From positions 155,187,195 through 155,251,194 of the forward strand of contig JAUPFV010000005.1 in the NCBI GenBank assembly GCA_036936605.1: DNA of 64,000 bases, in the 5' to 3' direction. Under the pieces are notes generated by a model. The model was not told the origin of the DNA and made no database searches. It was given only the letters and a program-made list of their open reading frames with translations. Origin of the DNA: Limnanthes douglasii subsp. nivea (taxonomy: Eukaryota; Streptophyta; Magnoliopsida; Brassicales; Limnanthaceae). Of the stretch, positions 10,861 to 23,099 are shown piece after piece. A program made the translations under genes and the position numbers. Within the stretch, counting starts at the first letter, position 1; every line of letters begins with the position of its first letter.

Positions 10861-10934
10861 TTCGAGTAATATTTAATTTATAGGTTCATCAATTTCGTTC
10901 TAAAATTATTAAACCTATAAACTAGGGGGTGCCC

Positions 10935-11595
10935 TGATAAGGGAGGGTTCCCAAAGTAAGCATCTGAACGAGCACGAAAGACAAGTGATGGGCTCAGACT
11001 AAGATAAGGGACAAAGAAGAGGAACAAGAATCAAACTAGCCAACAAAGGAGGAGGAGCCAATGATAATCTAAGGGATGAGTTGATTGACCAGACCAAGGA
11101 TGCAATAGCGAAGCAGAGGACAAGCTCATGCATAATCGATCGACCTCAAGCTAAGTAGAGAACAAACTCAAAGATAGATGACTGACCTCGAAGAAGGACA
11201 AAGAGAAGTCGAGCGACTAGAAACGATTGAGCGAGCTCAGACATATGCAGCTCAGCACGAGTCTTGTCGCACTCAAGAAACGAGTCAGCTCGGATTTGCA
11301 CGCATGTCCGGTCAAAACGAACAATTGAAAAATAAAGCGTTTCTTCACTCGTCATTTGATACCGATATAGACTTTGAGTCAAAACGTTTAGCCCGCTTGC
11401 CCGGAATTATAGGAGAAGTGATGTTAGTGAGTAAGTGGGGTATTAAGTATAATTAAATACTAATGTAACCGCCCACTAACGATGAAAACTATAAGTTGGG
11501 AGATTCTTTTGATTAATGATATGATCTTTTACCTTGTCTTTTTTTTTACTAAATCGTGAATTTCTACTTTGGCACAACTTGTTATTCCCGTAACA
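10935..11595 (+). repeat. 3' LTR of gypsy element
   Basis: Starts tgataagggagggttcc and ends ttattcccgtaaca, so TG..CA ends are intact here. It is preceded by the polypurine-like tract ctagggggtgccc (10922-10934) and followed by the target duplication ATTTT (11596-11600). Confidence 0.85.
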
Positions 11596-12006
11596 ATTTT
11601 CAACATAAAAGGAGGAATCTTTTATTATAATAGAAAAAGAAATAATATGGATTATTCAAGAACCAAAGTCGATATGTTGTATACAAGAAGATATCAATGA
11701 AATTTTTGATCCTAGGATATCATTGAGATATATGAATATTTGTTATCAAAAGATTGCTTACGATTTTTACTAGTGTGGAATGAGCGAGTAATCTGCTTTG
11801 GTATCTCACTGAATAATAATGGTTATATTATTCCTCCATTTATTAAGCATTTCGTTTTAAAAAAAAATTATGATCATCTAATACAAAAAAATAATCTAAT
11901 GAACGATTTGAAGATCTATTAATTCTAAAAACTCATTGCAGAGTTGACCATTCATACGTTTCAATTCATATTTCCTTTTAGATCCTTATTTCCAATCTAG
12001 CCGAAA

Positions 12007-12075
12007 ATTCTATTTGGCCGAGTGGTTTAGGCGTGTGTCTGCTAAGTACATGGGGTTCCCCCGCGAGAGTTTAAA
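12007..12075 (+). pseudogene. tRNA-Ser(GCU) copy lacking its 3' end
   Basis: Has tttggccgagtggtt, an anticodon loop CTGCTAA and the variable arm. It breaks off after gagagttt, before the rest of the T-arm. Confidence 0.6.
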
Positions 12076-12720
12076 ATTAACGAAACTATTTTCTATAATT
12101 TATGTATCCATAATTGTACGTAAAATAAGAATTATTGGTACGAGAATTGTCTATATAAAAAGAGCCTTTTGTTCTAATAGAAGAAGAACTAATATGGATT
12201 ATTCAAGAACCAAAGTCAATTTGTTTTATAAAAGGACACTATCAATGAACTTCTATGAAATAGTTTCATGAGATTCAGTAAATTATTTTGATCGTGAGAC
12301 ATCACTGAGAAATTATTTGAAATATTTAAGAATTAAAGTCGATTTGTTTTATAAAAATTAAATATCATTATACTTTTGTCAGATGGTTTCATAGGATTCA
12401 ACCAATTGTCTTGATCGTGAGATATCATTGAGAAATAGAAATCTGTGTTATCAAAAGTTTTCTTGCGAGTCTTTCTATTATGAATGAGTCAATAATTTAT
12501 TTTTTGTATGATAGTGAATAAAACTGGTGATATTGTTCCTCTACTGCTTAAGAAATTTTATTTTGTAAAATTATTATGATCATCAAATATAAAATGTTTT
12601 AATTTTTTTCAAATGAACGATTTGAAAATTTATTGATTCTAATAATTCAGTGTAAAGTTGGTCATTCAGACTTTTCAGTTCATAATGTCTTTTGGATACA
12701 TATTTTCCCATCTAGCCAAA

Positions 12721-12790
12721 ACGTTGTTTTGGTGAGTGGTTAAGGAGTGTGCTTGTTAAGTACATGGGGCTTCCGAGTAAGAGTTTGAAA
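12721..12790 (+). pseudogene. tRNA-Ser-derived fragment
   Basis: Holds gagtggttaagg, the anticodon loop TTGTTAA and a damaged variable arm. It ends at agagtttgaaa. Confidence 0.5.
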
Positions 12791-13416
12791 TTAACGGGGT
12801 TTTCTTATATAATTTATGTAGTCCATAATTATATGTAAAATCATAATTATTTATACATGCATTTTTTACATGCAAAACAAGCCTTTTGTTATAATAGTAG
12901 AAGAAATCATATGAATTATTCAAGAATGGAAGTCGATTACTTTTATAAAAAGAATAAATCAATGAATATTGTGAAATGGTTATAGCGGATTCATCAAATT
13001 ATCCTAATCATGGGATATTATTGAGAAATGAGGTGAAATATTCAATAATCGAATTCGGTTTGTTTTATAAAAAGAATATATCAATGAACTTCTGTGAAAT
13101 CGTTTAATGGGATTCAAACAGTTGTCTTGATCGTGGGATATCATTAAGAAATAAGAATCCGTGTTATCAAAAGTTTTCATACGAGCCCTTCTACTATCGA
13201 ATGAGGAAATTATACATTTTGGTATCTTACTGAATAAAAACGGTGTCATTGTTCCTACATTGATTATAATATTTTATCTTTAAAAGTATAAAATGTTTTT
13301 TTTCAAATGAACGATTTGAAGACGCGTTGACTATATAAACATATTACATAGTTGATCGTTGAGACCTTTTAATTTATATTGCTTTTTTAGATCATTATAT
13401 TCCTATTCGGCTCAAA

Positions 13417-13498
13417 AGTAGCTTAGATCGAGTGGTTAAGGCGTGTTCATGCTAAGTACAAGGGTTTTCCCGACGAGAGTTCTAATCTCTCAAACGAT
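13417..13498 (+). pseudogene. tRNA-Ser-derived pseudogene, full length
   Basis: Box A is gagtggttaagg, the loop is ATGCTAA with GCT kept, a variable arm is present, and the T-arm gagagttctaatctctc has TTCTAAT in place of TTCGAAT. The acceptor stem is lost. Confidence 0.6.
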
Positions 13499-14078
13499 GA
13501 ATCATGCTCGCTTTTAAACTAATTAATGTATTCTTATATAAACTGTATAGTCCATAATTTATTTTCAATATTTGAACAAAGATATTGAGGTATTGTCCAT
13601 AAGTAAAATCAGAATTATTGATACTAACATTTTCAACACGAAAGAGGAATATTTTGTTACAATAAAATAAGAAATAATATGGAATATACATGAATCGAAG
13701 TAGATTTGTTTCATACAAAGAAGAGATCAATGAAGCTCTATAAAATGGTTTCATGGGATTCAGCCAATCGTCTTGATCGTTGGATACCATTGAGAAATAG
13801 GAATTTGTGTTATTAAAATATTTCTTACGATTCTTTCTAGTGTGGAATGAGTCAGTAATCCATTTTGGTATCTTACTCACAAAAATAGTGCTATTATTTA
13901 TCCATCAATTAAAAAAATTCATTTCAAAAACGTATTATGATCATACAAAATGTTTTAATTTTTTCAAAATGAATAATTTGAAGACTTAAATGATTCTAAA
14001 GTTTCTTTGCAAAGTTGATCGTTTAGACTTTTAAATTTATTTTGCTTTTTAGATCCTATTTTCTAATTTTCCTCAAAA

Positions 14079-14127
14079 GTTTCTTTGGACAAGTGGTTAA
14101 GGCATGTGCCTCCTAAGTACACTGGTT
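14079..14127 (+). pseudogene. tRNA-Ser 5' half
   Basis: Covers the acceptor 5' strand to the anticodon arm (ggacaagtggttaaggcatg, then tgcctcctaagtaca). The loop is CTCCTAA, so the GCT anticodon is lost. Confidence 0.5.
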
Positions 14128-14707
14128 TTTGTTAAATTTAATCTAATTAACGGGCTTTTTAAATAATTTATGTAGTCCATAATTGTTTTTCAAAATTTGA
14201 ACAACATATTGAGGAATTATCCATAAGTAAAATAAGAATTATTGATACAAGCATTTTCAACAGAAAAGAAGAATATTTTGTTACAATAAAATAAGAAATA
14301 ATATGGGTTATACAAGAATCGAAGTCGATTTAATTCATACAAAGAAGATATCAATCAAATTCTATAAAATGGTTTCATGGGATTCAGCCAATTGTCTTGA
14401 TCGTTGGATGTCATTGAGAAATAGGAATTTGTGTTATTAAAATATTTCTTACGATTCTTCCAAGTGCGGAATGAGTCAGTAATCCATTTTGGTATCTTAC
14501 TCAACAAAATTGTGATATTATGTATCCATCAATTAAAAAAAATCATTTTTAAAAATACTATGATCATCTAATACAAAATGTTTCTATTTTGTCAAATAAA
14601 TAATTTGAAGACGTAAATGATTCTAAATATTTCTTTGCAAAGTTGATCGTTTCGACTTTTTAATTTATATTGCTTTTTAGATCCATATTTTCTAATTTGC
14701 CTCAAAA

Positions 14708-14754
14708 ATCGTTTTGGACGAGTGGTTAAGGTGTGTGTCTCCTAAGTACATTGG
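14708..14754 (+). pseudogene. tRNA-Ser 5' half
   Basis: Same truncated form, with gacgagtggttaagg and loop CTCCTAA. Confidence 0.5.
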
Positions 14755-15334
14755 TTTTTTTAATTTTAATCTAATTAACGGGCTCTTTAAATAATTTATA
14801 TTGTCTATAATTGTTTTCAAAATTTGAGCAACATATTGAGGAATTATCCATAAGTAAAATCAAAACTATTGATAGAAGCATTTTCAAAAGAAAAGAGTAA
14901 TATTTTGTTACAATAAAAGAAGAAATAATGTGGATTATACAAAAATCGAAGTTGATTTGTTTCATACAAAGAAGATATCAATGAAGCTTTATAAAATGGT
15001 TTCATGGGATTCAGCCAATCGGCTTGATCGTTGGATATCATTGAGAAATAGGAATTTGTGTTATTAAAACATTTCTTACGATTCTTCCTAGTGTGGAATG
15101 AGACAGTAATCCATTTTGGTATCTTACTCAACAAAATTGTGCTATTATTTATCCATCAATTAAAAAAAAATCATTTCTAAAAATTACTATATTTATCTAA
15201 TACAAAATGTTTCAATTTTTTCAAATAAATAATTTGAAGACGTAAATGATTCTAAAATTTCTTTGCAAAGTTGATCGTTTAGACTTTTTAATTTATATTG
15301 ATTTTTATGTCTATATTTTCAAATTTGCCTCAAA

Positions 15335-15381
15335 AGTTGCTTTGGACGATTAGTTAAGGCTTGTGCCTCCTAAGTACACTG
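15335..15381 (+). pseudogene. tRNA-Ser 5' half
   Basis: Same truncated form, with the D-arm mutated to gacgattagttaagg. Confidence 0.45.
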
Positions 15382-16850
15382 TTTTTGTTAATTTGAATCT
15401 AATTAACGAGCTCTTTAAATAATTTATATAGTCCATAATTGTTATTCAAAATTTGAACAACATATTGAGGAATTATCCATAAGTAAAATCTGAACTATTG
15501 ATATAAGCATTTTCAACAGAAAAAAGAATATTCAAGAATGGAAGTCGATTTGATTTAAAAAAAGAATATATCAATGAATTCTATGAAATGGTTAAAGTGG
15601 ATTCATCCAATTATCCTAATCATGGGATATTATTGAGAAATGATGTGAAATATTCAATAATCGAAGTCGGTTTGTTTTATAAAAAGAATATATCAATAAT
15701 TAATGAGTTTTTTATATAAAATAATTAATGAGTTTTTTATATAAAATATATAGTCCATAATTTGTTTTCAATATTTGAACAAAGATATTGAGGTATTGTC
15801 CATAAGTAAAATCAGAATTATTGATTCTAACATTTTCAAAAGGAAAGAGGAATATTTTGTTACAATAAAAGAAGAAATAATATAGATTATACAAGAATCA
15901 AAGTCGATTTGTTACATACAAATAAGATATCAATGAATTTATGTTCAATGGTTTGATGGGATTCAGCCAATTGTCTTTATCGTTGGATATAATTGAGAAA
16001 TAAGAATTTGTGTAATTAAAATATTTCTTACGATTCTTCCTAGTGTGGAATGAGTCAGTAATCCATTTTGGTATCTTATTCAACAAAATTGTGGTATTAT
16101 TTATCCATCAATTAAAAAAATTCATTTCTAAAAATTATTATGATCATCTATTACAAAATGTTTCAATTTTTTCAAAAAATAATTTGAAGACGTAAATGAT
16201 TCTAAACTTTCTCTGAAAAGTTGATCGTTTAGATTTTTAATTTATATTACTTTTTAGATCCATATTTTCTAATTTGCCTCAAACGTTGCTTTGGGGGCTC
16301 TTTAAAACATTTATGTAGTCCATAATTGTTTTTTAAAATTTGAACAACATATTGAGGAATTATCCATAAGTAAAATAAGAACTATTGATACAAGCATTTT
16401 AAACAGAAAAGAGGAATATTTGTTTACAATAAAAGAAGAAATAATATGGATTATACAAGAATCGAAGTCGATTTGTTTCATACAAAGAGGATATCAATTA
16501 AGTTCTATAAAATGTTTTCATGGGATTCAGCCAATTGTCTTGATCGTTGGATGTCATTGAGAAATAAGAATTTGTGTTATTAAAATATTTCTTACGATTC
16601 TTCCTAGCGTGGAATGAGTCAGTAATAAATTTTGGTATCTTACACAACAAAATTGTGCTATTATTTATCCATCATTAAAAAAAACTTATTTCTAAAAAAC
16701 ACTATGATCGTCTAATACAAAATGTTTCAATTTTTTTAAGTAAATAATTTGAAGACGTAAACGATTCTAAATATTTCTTTGCAAAGTTGATCGTTTTGAC
16801 TTTTTGATTTATATTGCTTTTTAGATCCATATTTTCTAATTTTCCTCAAA

Positions 16851-16897
16851 ATTCGTTTTGGACGAGTGATTAAGGTGTGTGTCTCCTAAGTACACTG
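16851..16897 (+). pseudogene. tRNA-Ser 5' half
   Basis: Same truncated form (gacgagtgattaaggtgtg). One unit upstream, near 16284, the copy is cut to cgttgctttgg only. Confidence 0.45.
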
Positions 16898-17480
16898 TTG
16901 TTTTTTAATTTTAATCTTATTAACGAGCTCTTTAAAAAAATTATGTAGTCCATAATTGTTTTTCAAAATTTGAGCAACATATTGAGGAATTATCCATAAG
17001 TAAAATCAAAACTATTTATACAATCATTTTCAACAGAAAAGAGGAATAACTTGTTACAATAAAAGAAGAAATAATATATATTATACAAGAATCGAAGTAG
17101 ATTTGTTTCATACAAAGAAGATATCAATGAAGCTCTATAAAATGGTTTCATGGGGTTCAGCCAATCGTCTTGATCGTTGGATATCATTGAGAAATAGGAA
17201 TTTGTGTTATTAAAATATTTCTGACGATTCTTCCTAGTGTGGAATGAGTCAGTAATCCATTTTGGTATCTTGCTCAACAAAATTGTGCTATTATTTATCC
17301 ATCAATTAAAAAAATTCATTTCTAAAAGATACTATGATCATCTAATACAAAATGTTTCAATTTTTTTAAATAAATAATTTGAAGACGTAAATGATTCTAA
17401 ATATTTCTTTGCAAATTTGATCGTTTAGACTTTTTAATTTATATTGCTTTTTAGATCCATATTTTCTAATTTGCCTCAAA

Positions 17481-17527
17481 AGTCGCTTTGAACGAGTGGT
17501 TAAGGCGTGTGCCTCTTAAGCACAGTG
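17481..17527 (+). pseudogene. tRNA-Ser 5' half
   Basis: gtcgctttgaacgagtgg followed by loop CTCTTAA. It starts the first half of the 1.53-kb higher-order duplication. Confidence 0.5.
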
Positions 17528-18174
17528 GTTTTTGTTAATTTTAATCTAATTAATGGGCTCTTTAAATAACTTATGTAGTCCGTAATTGTTTTTCAAAATT
17601 TGAACAACATATTGAGGAATTATCCATAAGTAAAATCAGAACTATTGATACAAGCATTTTCAACAGAAAAAAAAGAATATTCAAAAATGGAAGTCGATTC
17701 GTTTTATAAAAAGAATATACCGATGAATTATGTGAAATGGTTATAGTGGATTCATCCAATTATCCTAATCATGGGATATTATTGAGAAATGATGTGAAAT
17801 ATTCAATAATCGAAGTCGGTTTGTTTTATAAAAAGAATATATCAATGAAATTCTGTGAAATCGTTTCATGGGATTCAAACAATTGTCTTGATCGTGGGAT
17901 AACATAAAGAAATAAGAATCCGTGATATAAAAATTTTGCTTACGAGTCCTTCTACTATCGAATGAGGAAATTATACATTTTGGTATCTTACTGAATAAAA
18001 GAAGTGTCATTATTCCTACATTGATCATGAAATTTATCTGTCAAAAGCATATTTTTTTTTTCAAATGAACGATTTGAAGACGCGCTGATTATATAAATAT
18101 ATTACATAGTTGATCATTGCGAACTTTTAATTTATATTTCTTTTTAAGATCTTTATATTCCGATTCGGCTCAAA

Positions 18175-18256
18175 ATTCGCTGAGGTCGACTCGTGAAGGT
18201 GTGTTCATGCTAAGTACAAGGGTTTTCCCGACAAGAGTTCTAATCTCATAGGCCAT
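18175..18256 (+). pseudogene. tRNA-Ser-derived pseudogene, full length
   Basis: Keeps loop ATGCTAA, the variable arm gggttttccc and T-arm agagttctaatctc. Box A is damaged (cgactcgtgaagg). Confidence 0.55.
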
Positions 18257-18388
18257 GAATCATGCTCGCTTTTAAAATAATTAATAGGTTTTTTATATAA
18301 AATATATAGTTCATAATTTGTTTTCAATATTTGAACAAATATATTGAGGTATTGTGCACAAGTAAAATTAGAATTATTGGCCTCAAAA

Positions 18389-18436
18389 GTCGCTTTGGAC
18401 GAGTGGTTAAGGCATGTGCCTCCTAAGTACACTGGT
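18389..18436 (+). pseudogene. tRNA-Ser 5' half
   Basis: gtcgctttggacgagtgg with loop CTCCTAA. It lies only 214 bp after the previous copy because a deleted unit joins here. Confidence 0.5.
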
Positions 18437-19015
18437 TTTTGTTAAATTTAATCTAATTAACGGGCTTTTTAAATAATTTATGTAGTCCATAATTATTTTT
18501 AAAATTTGAACAACATATTGAGGAATTATCCATAAAAAATATAAGAACTGTTGATACAAGCATTTTCAATAGAAAAGAGGAATTTTTTTTACAATAAAAG
18601 AATAAATAATATGGATTATACAAGAATCGAAGTCGATTTGTTCATACAAAGAGGATATCAATTAAGTTCTATAAAATAGTTTTATGGGATTCAGCCAATT
18701 GTCTTGATCGTTGGATGTCATTGAGAAATAAGAATTTGTGTTATTAAAATATTTCTTACGATTCTTCCTAGTGTGGAATGAGTCACTAATCCATTTTGGT
18801 ATCTTACTCAACAAAATTGTGCTATTATTTATCCATCAATTACAAAAATTCATTTCTAAAAGATACTATGATCATCTAATACAAAATGTTTCAATTTTTT
18901 TAAATAAATAATTTGAAGACGTAAATGATTCTAAATATTTCTTTGCAAATTTGATCGTTTAGACTTTTTAATTTATATTGCTTTTTAGATCCATATTTTC
19001 TAATTTGCCTCAAAA

Positions 19016-19061
19016 GTCGCTTTGGACGAGTGGTTAAGGCGTGTGCCTCTTAAGCACACTG
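19016..19061 (+). pseudogene. tRNA-Ser 5' half
   Basis: Near-identical to the copy at 17481. Starts the second half of the higher-order duplication. Confidence 0.5.
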
Positions 19062-19704
19062 GTTTTTGTTAATTTTAATCTAATTAATGGGCTCTTTAAA
19101 TAACTTATGTAGTCCGTAATTTTTTTTCAAAAGTTGAACAACATATTGAGGAATTATCCATAAGTAAAATCAGAACTATTGATACAAGCATTTTCAACAG
19201 AAAAAAATAATATTCAAAAATGGAAGTCGATTCGTTTTATAAAAAGAATATACCAATGAATTATGTGAAATGGTTATAGTGGATTCATCCAATTATCCTA
19301 ATCATGGGATATTATTGAGAAATGATGTGAAATATTCAATAATCGAAGTCGGTTTGTTTTATAAAAAGAATATATCAATGAACTTCTGTGAAATCGTTTC
19401 ATGGGATTCAAACAATTGTCTTGATCGTGGGATAACATAAAGAAATAAGAATCTGTGATATAAAATTTTTGCTTACGAGTCCTACTATCGAATGAGGAAA
19501 TTATACATTTTGGTATCTTACTGAATAAAAACAGTGTCACTGTTCCTACATTGATCATGAAATTTATCTTTAAAAAGCATAATTTTTTTTTCAAATAAAC
19601 GATTTGAAGACGCGCTGATTATATAAATATATTACATAGTTGATCGTTGGGACCTTTTAATTTATATTTCTTTTTGAGATCTTTATATTCCGATTCGGCT
19701 CAAA

Positions 19705-19787
19705 ATTCGCTTAGGTCGACTGGTTAAGGTGTGTTCATGCTAAGTACAAGGGTTTTCCCGACAAGAGTTCTAATCTCTTAGGCCATG
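19705..19787 (+). pseudogene. tRNA-Ser-derived pseudogene, full length
   Basis: Counterpart of 18175-18256 in the duplicated block, with gactggttaagg, loop ATGCTAA and T-arm agagttctaatctct. Confidence 0.55.
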
Positions 19788-19919
19788 AATCATGCTCGCT
19801 TTTAAAATAATTAATGGGTTTTTTTATATAAAATATATAGTCCATAATTTGTCTTCAATATTTAAACAAATATATTGAGGTATTGTGCATAAGTAAAATC
19901 GGAATTATTGGCCTCAAAA

Positions 19920-19966
19920 GTCGCTTTGGACGAGTGGTTAAGGCATGTGCCTCCTAAGTACACTAG
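19920..19966 (+). pseudogene. tRNA-Ser 5' half
   Basis: Counterpart of 18389-18436, spaced 215 bp from the previous copy as in the first block. Confidence 0.5.
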
Positions 19967-20540
19967 TTTTTGTTAAATTTGATCTAATTAACGGGTTTTT
20001 TTAAATAATTTATGTAGTCCATAATTATTTTTAAAATTTGAACAACATATTGAGGAATTATCCATAAGAAATATAAGAACTATTGATACAAGCATTTTGA
20101 ACAGAAAAGATGAATATTTTTTTACAATAAAAGAAGAAATAATATGGATTATACAAGAATCGAAGTCGATTTGTTTATACAAAGAGGATATCAATTAAGT
20201 TCTATAAAATTGTTTCATGGGATTCAGCCAATTGTCTTGATCGTTAGATGTCATTGAGAAATAAGAATTTGTGTTATTAAAATATTTCTTACGATTCTTC
20301 CTAGTGTGGAATGAGTCAGTAATCCATTTTGGTATCTTACTCAACAAAATTGTGCTATTATTTATCCATCAATTAAAAAAAATCATTTCTAAAAGATACT
20401 ATGATCATCTAATTTTCAATTTTTTTAAATAAATAATTTGAATACGTAAATGATTCTAAATATTTCTTTGCAAATTTGATCGTTTAGACTTTTTAATTTA
20501 TATTGCTTTTTAGATCCATATTTTCTAATTTTCCTCAAAA

Positions 20541-20587
20541 GTCTTTTTGGACGAGTGGTTAAGGCGTGTGCCTCTTAAGTACACTGG
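20541..20587 (+). pseudogene. tRNA-Ser 5' half
   Basis: gtctttttggacgagtgg with loop CTCTTAA, followed by the truncated join. Confidence 0.45.
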
Positions 20588-21169
20588 TTTTTGTTAATTT
20601 TAATCTAATTAATGGGCTCTTTAAATAACTTATGTAGTCCGTAATTGTTTTTCAAAATTTGAACAACATATTGAAGAATTATCCATAAGAAATATAAGAA
20701 CTATTGATACAAGCATTTTCAACAGAAAAGAGGAATATTTTTTTACAATAAAAGAAGAAATAATATGGATTATACAAGAATCGAAGTCGATTTGTTCATA
20801 CAAAGAGGATATCAATTAAGTTCTATAAAATGGTTTCATGGGATTCAGCCAATTGTCTTGATCGTTGGATGTCATTGAGTAATAAGAATTTGTGTTATTA
20901 AAATATTTCTTACGATTCTTCCTAGTGTGGAATGAGTCAGTAATCCATTTTGGTATCTTACTCAACAAAATTGTGCTATTATTTATCCATCAATTAAAAA
21001 AAATCATTTCTAAAAGATACTATGATCATCTAATACAAAATGTTTCAATTTTTTCAAATAAATAATTTGAAGACGTAAATGATTCTAAATATTTCTTTGC
21101 AAATTTGATCGTTTAGACTTTTTAATTTATATTGCTTTTTAGATCCATATTTTCTAATTTGCCTCAAAA

Positions 21170-21216
21170 GTCGCTTTGGACGAGTGGTTAAGGCGTGTGC
21201 CTCTTATGTACACTGG
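21170..21216 (+). pseudogene. tRNA-Ser 5' half, last copy of the array
   Basis: gtcgctttggacgagtgg with loop CTCTTAT. The array stops about 240 bp later. Confidence 0.45.
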
Positions 21217-21459
21217 TTTTTGTTAATTTTAATCTAATTAATGGCTCTTTAAATAACTTATGTAGTCCGTAATTGTTTTTCAAAATTTGAACAACATATT
21301 GAGGAATTATCCATAAGTAAAATCAGAACTATTGATACAAGCATTTTCAACAGAAAAGAGGAATATTTTGTTACAATAAAAGAAGAAATAATATGGATTA
21401 TACAAGAATCGAAGTCGATTTGTTTCATACAAAAAGGATATCAATGAAGTTCTATAAAA

Positions 21460-23099
21460 AAATATTATTAGATTGAATTGTAAATACAATATGTAGAAAA
21501 TCTCTACGCATAGATGGAGACACCAACGACAAATAAAAGGATTTTGACGTTGGGTAAACACATAATATATAAAAGAGTATATATGCTAACATGAACCACG
21601 TTATATCTTTTGTCGTGCAATTGATTTACTATCACTTATTTCCTATTAACTTTGTTTTTTTAGATAAGGTAAGAACCTAAGCACTCATTGCCACGTGCAA
21701 TGTCTCGATAAATGTTTGTTAAGTGCCCGCCATCGTTTCGAATGAGTGGTTAGGGTTCAGCCTAGTCATTGTTGTTATAATTGGATCGGATCTTATTTAA
21801 ATATCGTTGATTTTCATAACAAACCGAAGACTAATAAAAATGAAAACTTTTTAGTTTGGACAAAACCAACTAATGCACAACCGAAAATGATAAAAGAAAC
21901 TTAAACAACAAAATGACGTTATAAAAAATAAAATATTCAAACCGAATCAAAATAATAAAAAAATTATCATAGAAATATTCAAAAATACAATAATTAATTT
22001 TAGTTTTGTAAAAAATAACACATTTATTTAATTAATTTTATAAAAAATTATAATGTAAATAAAATAACTAAAAAATACAAAGTTAACTGTTTATTAAAAT
22101 TTTATTGAAATACTAAGACACCAGAAAAAGAAAAATATAACAAACATCATGGGCATCCCAAATAACGGGTCCTCCTGAACATCCCAAAATAGCGGGAATA
22201 ACAATCTGATTTATGCAAATGTTAGCTATGACAATAAAGATAAAGTAGATAGCCGGACCTGCACGAAAATTTAAAAGATACAAATCGTAATCGTTTTCAA
22301 GTTTGGCCCCGTAATCCATATGATCTCACATAATATTAACCAGTCTAAAAAATAAAATAATTTTATTATTTTATTATTTTCTCTTAAATTTTATTTGTTC
22401 ATACCGGATGAAATATTCTTACACGCCTGACCGTTTATATTCATCCATTAAAAAATCTCTCCATCGGTTAAAAAATCCGTCCCGAAACATTTAGACCGGA
22501 TTTAGCTATAGCTTTTCTAAAGTCGGATACCATGTCAGCGCTGAAAATTGAAATATCTACAAACGTACTCTTAAATTGATTGCAAAATCTGACGTCTTTG
22601 TTTTTAAACATGTCGGCGTGGGAGGATATTCTCTTTAGGGTGATCCCCGTCCGAATGCACCATTAGGCATTAGTCGATTAAGATTAATACGAGTCGGTTT
22701 GAGATACATTGGTTCAGCCGCATATTATTACATTTATACACAAAATCGATGAAGACTAACACCAGTCGGTATAATAGTTGTAGGAGTAATATAATATACC
22801 AAGTATATATGAAAAGAATTCACATAGCGTGGTGGCGATGATAGATTGTAAGAGCATCTAGCTCTAATTTTGACATGCACAGTGAGATTTTCGTCTTCTA
22901 TAATTTTATATCATCATTTTTTTTTATTAAATCTAATTGGTTATTTTATATTTGAAATAATTCAATTAGTTATTTTATATTTAATGCAGAGAGAAAAAAA
23001 TAAAAATAAATATAGATACTTCGTAACCGTTTACATATATTTATGTAGGGAGACTTACTGTATAAAGATCCGTCACACAAAGCTATTATCATTAAAGGC
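21460..23099. other. Non-genic AT-rich stretch between satellite and MULE
   Basis: No supported gene. The satellite ends near 21459. Short ORFs here, such as 22113-22319 minus, match nothing I recognise. Two related phrases, aagattaatacgagtcggt (22680-22698) and aagactaacaccagtcggt (22753-22771), form a weak direct repeat. The left end of the MULE may lie here, but I see no terminal inverted repeat. Confidence 0.5.

Larger units (their letters stand above)
6052..11595 (+). mobile_element. Degenerate Ty3/gypsy LTR retrotransposon, Tat-like
   Basis: Two related LTRs (6052-6708 and 10935-11595) bound the element. ATTTT at 6047-6051 and 11596-11600 is the target duplication. A primer-binding-like stretch TGGCGTTGTCTGTGGGG follows the left LTR and a G-rich tract (ctagggggtgccc) precedes the right one. 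Inside are gag remnants, then integrase directly, with protease, reverse transcriptase and RNase H missing, and then about 2 kb with an antisense ORF remnant. The order gag-(deletion)-int-antisense ORF fits the Tat group, known for extra ORFs between int and the 3' LTR. The element sits in the tRNA-Ser array, whose units resume right after it. The LTRs differ at many sites and the frames are broken, so the insertion is old. Confidence 0.9.
17481..20540. repeat. Higher-order duplication, two 1.53-kb blocks
   Basis: 17481-19015 and 19016-20540 repeat the same order: a half-tRNA unit, a shortened unit with 'cgaagtcggtttg' and 'tatcgaatgagg', a full-length tRNA copy, then a second half-tRNA 214-215 bp later. 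Long stretches match base for base. This is a second level of tandem structure above the 627-bp unit. Confidence 0.8.
11601..21459. repeat. tRNA-Ser-bearing tandem repeat array, block 2
   Basis: The satellite continues after the gypsy element. From about 14000 the units become more regular. tRNA-like stretches start at 14079, 14708, 15335, 16851, 17481, 18389, 19016, 19920, 20541 and 21170, mostly about 620-630 bp apart. Common unit parts are 'tagtccataattg', 'tttgaacaacatattgagg', 'aaagaagaaataatatgg', 'caagaatcgaagtcgattt', 'ggattcagccaattg', 'tggaatgagtcagtaatcc' and 'tatgatcatctaatac'. In this part most tRNA copies stop after the anticodon arm. The array ends at about 21459 in the middle of a unit. 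Confidence 0.85.

Noticed and set aside
13482..17280. Repeated minus-strand ORFs of about 60-132 codons starting near '[16 protein letters not shown]' in satellite units
   Set aside because: They recur only because the DNA unit repeats. They are broken in many units, have no family features, and vary by frameshift rather than by substitution pattern.
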